This document shows positions 62,901 to 64,000 of a stretch of 64,000 nt of DNA, piece after piece. The DNA comes from Skeletonema tropicum (taxonomy: Eukaryota > Bacillariophyta > Thalassiosirophyceae > Thalassiosirales > Thalassiosiraceae). Location of the stretch: positions 1,240,001 to 1,304,000 of the forward strand of contig CM074130.1 in the NCBI GenBank assembly GCA_037178625.1, written 5' to 3'. The notes under the pieces are model-generated. The model ran no database searches. It was not told where the DNA came from and saw nothing but the letters and a program-made list of their open reading frames with translations. Position numbers and translations under genes: made by a program. Each line of letters opens with the position of its first letter. Position 1 is the stretch's first letter.

Positions 62901-63347
62901 ATTCTTTGGGCTAGGATTTACCTCCAAGGAACAAATGGAAGACGTTGATCTACCTGGATATCGGCAGCGTCTCATGTGCGAGCTTGAACCATTGGAGACA
63001 AACGCAACGATGAATCTTTTGACGATTGCACCCTCGCCTGCTACATCAAACCAGCCATCGACCTATCCTACAATACATCCTACGCTCAATCAAACGAGTG
63101 ATCAGACAACGCAGCAGACTCTAAAGCTTACACCATGGCCTACTAATAATTCATCAGTGATACCAACACTATCTACAACTGATAGGACTGTAACCAATGA
63201 AGCAAAATGTGGCCCAAAGTAGACAAGCGCAAAATACAATGCATTTTTTCTGAAGACTACGGGGCTGATGTCGTTGAAGCAAACGCAATGTTTGAAACTG
63301 AAGACGAGTGTGTTGAGTACCTGGTTGAAATGCTTAAGAAACACTGA
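59952..63347 (+). CDS. Secreted subtilisin-like serine protease (S8) with frameshifted C-terminal tail
   Basis: Exons 59952..61709 and 61787 onward, with a 77-bp GT-AG intron. A signal peptide (LFSALASLVIASETLL) and long prodomain of about 385 residues precede the protease. The triad is Asp in GIADAGLDTD (about residue 412), His in NAGHGTAVSAAAVG (about 462) and Ser in VSGTSYAAPTVAGSA (about 669), with the oxyanion Asn in TSSGNTGSAG. The following domain with LVWMDPPGATGCLNCLVNDL resembles the beta-barrel of KP-43-type subtilases. A Thr/Pro linker leads to a Cys-containing tail. The frame stops at 62914, yet protein-like sequence continues in another phase (GNTAFFGLGFTSKEQMEDVD), then a third (WPKVDKRKIQCIFSEDYGAD) to a stop at 63347. 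Two one-base errors or mutations are implied. Confidence 0.85.
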
Positions 63348-63794
63348 AGCTGACTCTTCATAAGGACTGGGATTGGTATCTTACTGTCTACTTAAACTGT
63401 TGACATCATAATATAACAACGCAACAAACACACATCACTGCATTTCCAATCGCATTCGGCTCAGAAATCCACAGATAAAGCACGACTTTACAAATAATTT
63501 CTTCCTTCTTTTCATCTAAGAAGCTGAGCTAATTCTTGATTGCCGATCATGAGCACATTATTCAAGGTTGCCCACCTGTGCAGCACTGCTACCTACGGAT
63601 GAAGCGATGTAAGCAATGCTTGCTCTTGAAATGGATTTCTTGTCGATTAGTGGGACAAACTGCGCTAGATGATTCATACTATGCCAGACAAAGAAACATT
63701 AATTAAAAAAGTATTACTCAACAGCAACGTTGTGAGATGTGAAACATCATCGAAACTTATCGCTTACATGAATTCGTGGTCTTGAATAAAGTGA
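63348..63794. other. Intergenic region near the right edge
   Basis: No gene seen. It lies between the subtilase tail and the 3' end of a minus-strand gene, so it holds two 3' flanks. Confidence 0.4.
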
Positions 63795-64000
63795 TCAACG
63801 CAGATGGTACTGCTGAAACATATACAGTTTCTTCAATGGATGTCTTAACAGCCATCCGTTTCCATGATCTTGGCCCCAGTCATCCTCGCATGTCTGTGCA
63901 ATCTCCATTAAATGAAGGATATCATCTGTGGGACCAATGACTTTCCCTTTCATAAAGTAACATCCTTCCGGCCATCCATAAGCTTTCGACTCGTACGTAA
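63795..64000 (-). CDS. 3' end of an unidentified gene, cut by the window edge
   Basis: The minus strand is open from the window edge to a TGA at 63795-63797. Translation gives about 67 residues with a protein-like pattern, for example YESKAYGWPEGCYFMKGKV, IGPTDDILHLMEIAQTCEDD and WGQDHGNGWLLRHPLKKLYM. Trp and Cys content and the absence of stops support coding, but the fragment is too short to identify. Confidence 0.55.
   Translation of the reverse strand, partial: TYESKAYGWPEGCYFMKGKVIGPTDDILHLMEIAQTCEDDWGQDHGNGWLLRHPLKKLYMFQQYHLR

Overview
The window looks like nuclear DNA of a photosynthetic stramenopile, most likely a centric diatom. The reasons are compact genes with short GT-AG introns (about 74-160 bp), plastid precursors that begin with a signal peptide ending in a phenylalanine motif (uroporphyrinogen decarboxylase with SYAFTP, a SET methyltransferase with VGAFSL), a lumenal-type FKBP with a two-step presequence, and a subtilase with the Cys-rich tail I associate with diatom secreted proteins. 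Genus and species cannot be fixed from the sequence alone. No tRNA, rRNA, CRISPR array or telomeric repeat was seen.

Layout. 1-8.5 kb: the 3'-truncated end of an Asp/Asn beta-hydroxylase-sulfotransferase fusion (minus), a cyclin-dependent kinase (minus), divergent from an FAD glycerol-3-phosphate dehydrogenase with four EF-hands (plus), then a four-helix membrane protein (minus). 8.65-12.85 kb: an LTR retrotransposon with 348-bp LTRs and one unusual 1109-codon ORF holding only a decayed Copia-type reverse transcriptase. 13.1-19.9 kb: SGNH/GDSL hydrolase, FKBP isomerase, uroporphyrinogen decarboxylase, triple-KH RNA-binding protein, SET-domain methyltransferase. 20-28 kb: gene-free DNA with three tandem hairpin repeats that covary, then a 6.1-kb satellite of about 33 monomers of 184 bp arranged in higher-order repeats. 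28.3-32.2 kb: MBD4-like DNA glycosylase, a Gpc1-type glycerophosphocholine acyltransferase and a Cys-rich MGCC protein. 32.7-35.5 kb: broken genes (DDE transposase, FEN1-like/SWIM). 35.8-50.2 kb: UCH37-type deubiquitinase, a glycosyltransferase, a second Gpc1 paralog, an FAD monooxygenase, a 2OG-Fe(II) dioxygenase and a membrane-anchored Cys-rich protein. 51.8-54.1 kb: a Penelope-like retroelement with 314-bp inverted terminal repeats, an 85-bp tandem array and a possible hammerhead ribozyme. 54-64 kb: an unknown ORF inside a 1.77-kb inverted-repeat segment, a transmembrane thioredoxin-fold protein, a PDZ membrane protein, a subtilisin-like protease with a frameshifted tail, and the 3' end of an unidentified gene.

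How the genes relate. There are no operons. The visible organisation is divergent promoter pairs (CDK/GPD, FKBP/UROD, PDZ/subtilase) and tight convergent pairs (GDSL/FKBP 63 bp apart, KH/SET, GPC1/MGCC with overlapping 3' ends). The FKBP/UROD pair shares a 251-bp promoter and both products appear plastid-targeted. The two Gpc1 paralogs imply duplicated glycerophosphocholine re-acylation capacity. The main novelty candidates are the satellite architecture, the LTR element with its membrane-protein-like ORF, the Penelope-like element with its ribozyme-like terminus, the covarying hairpin trimer and the hydroxylase-sulfotransferase fusion.
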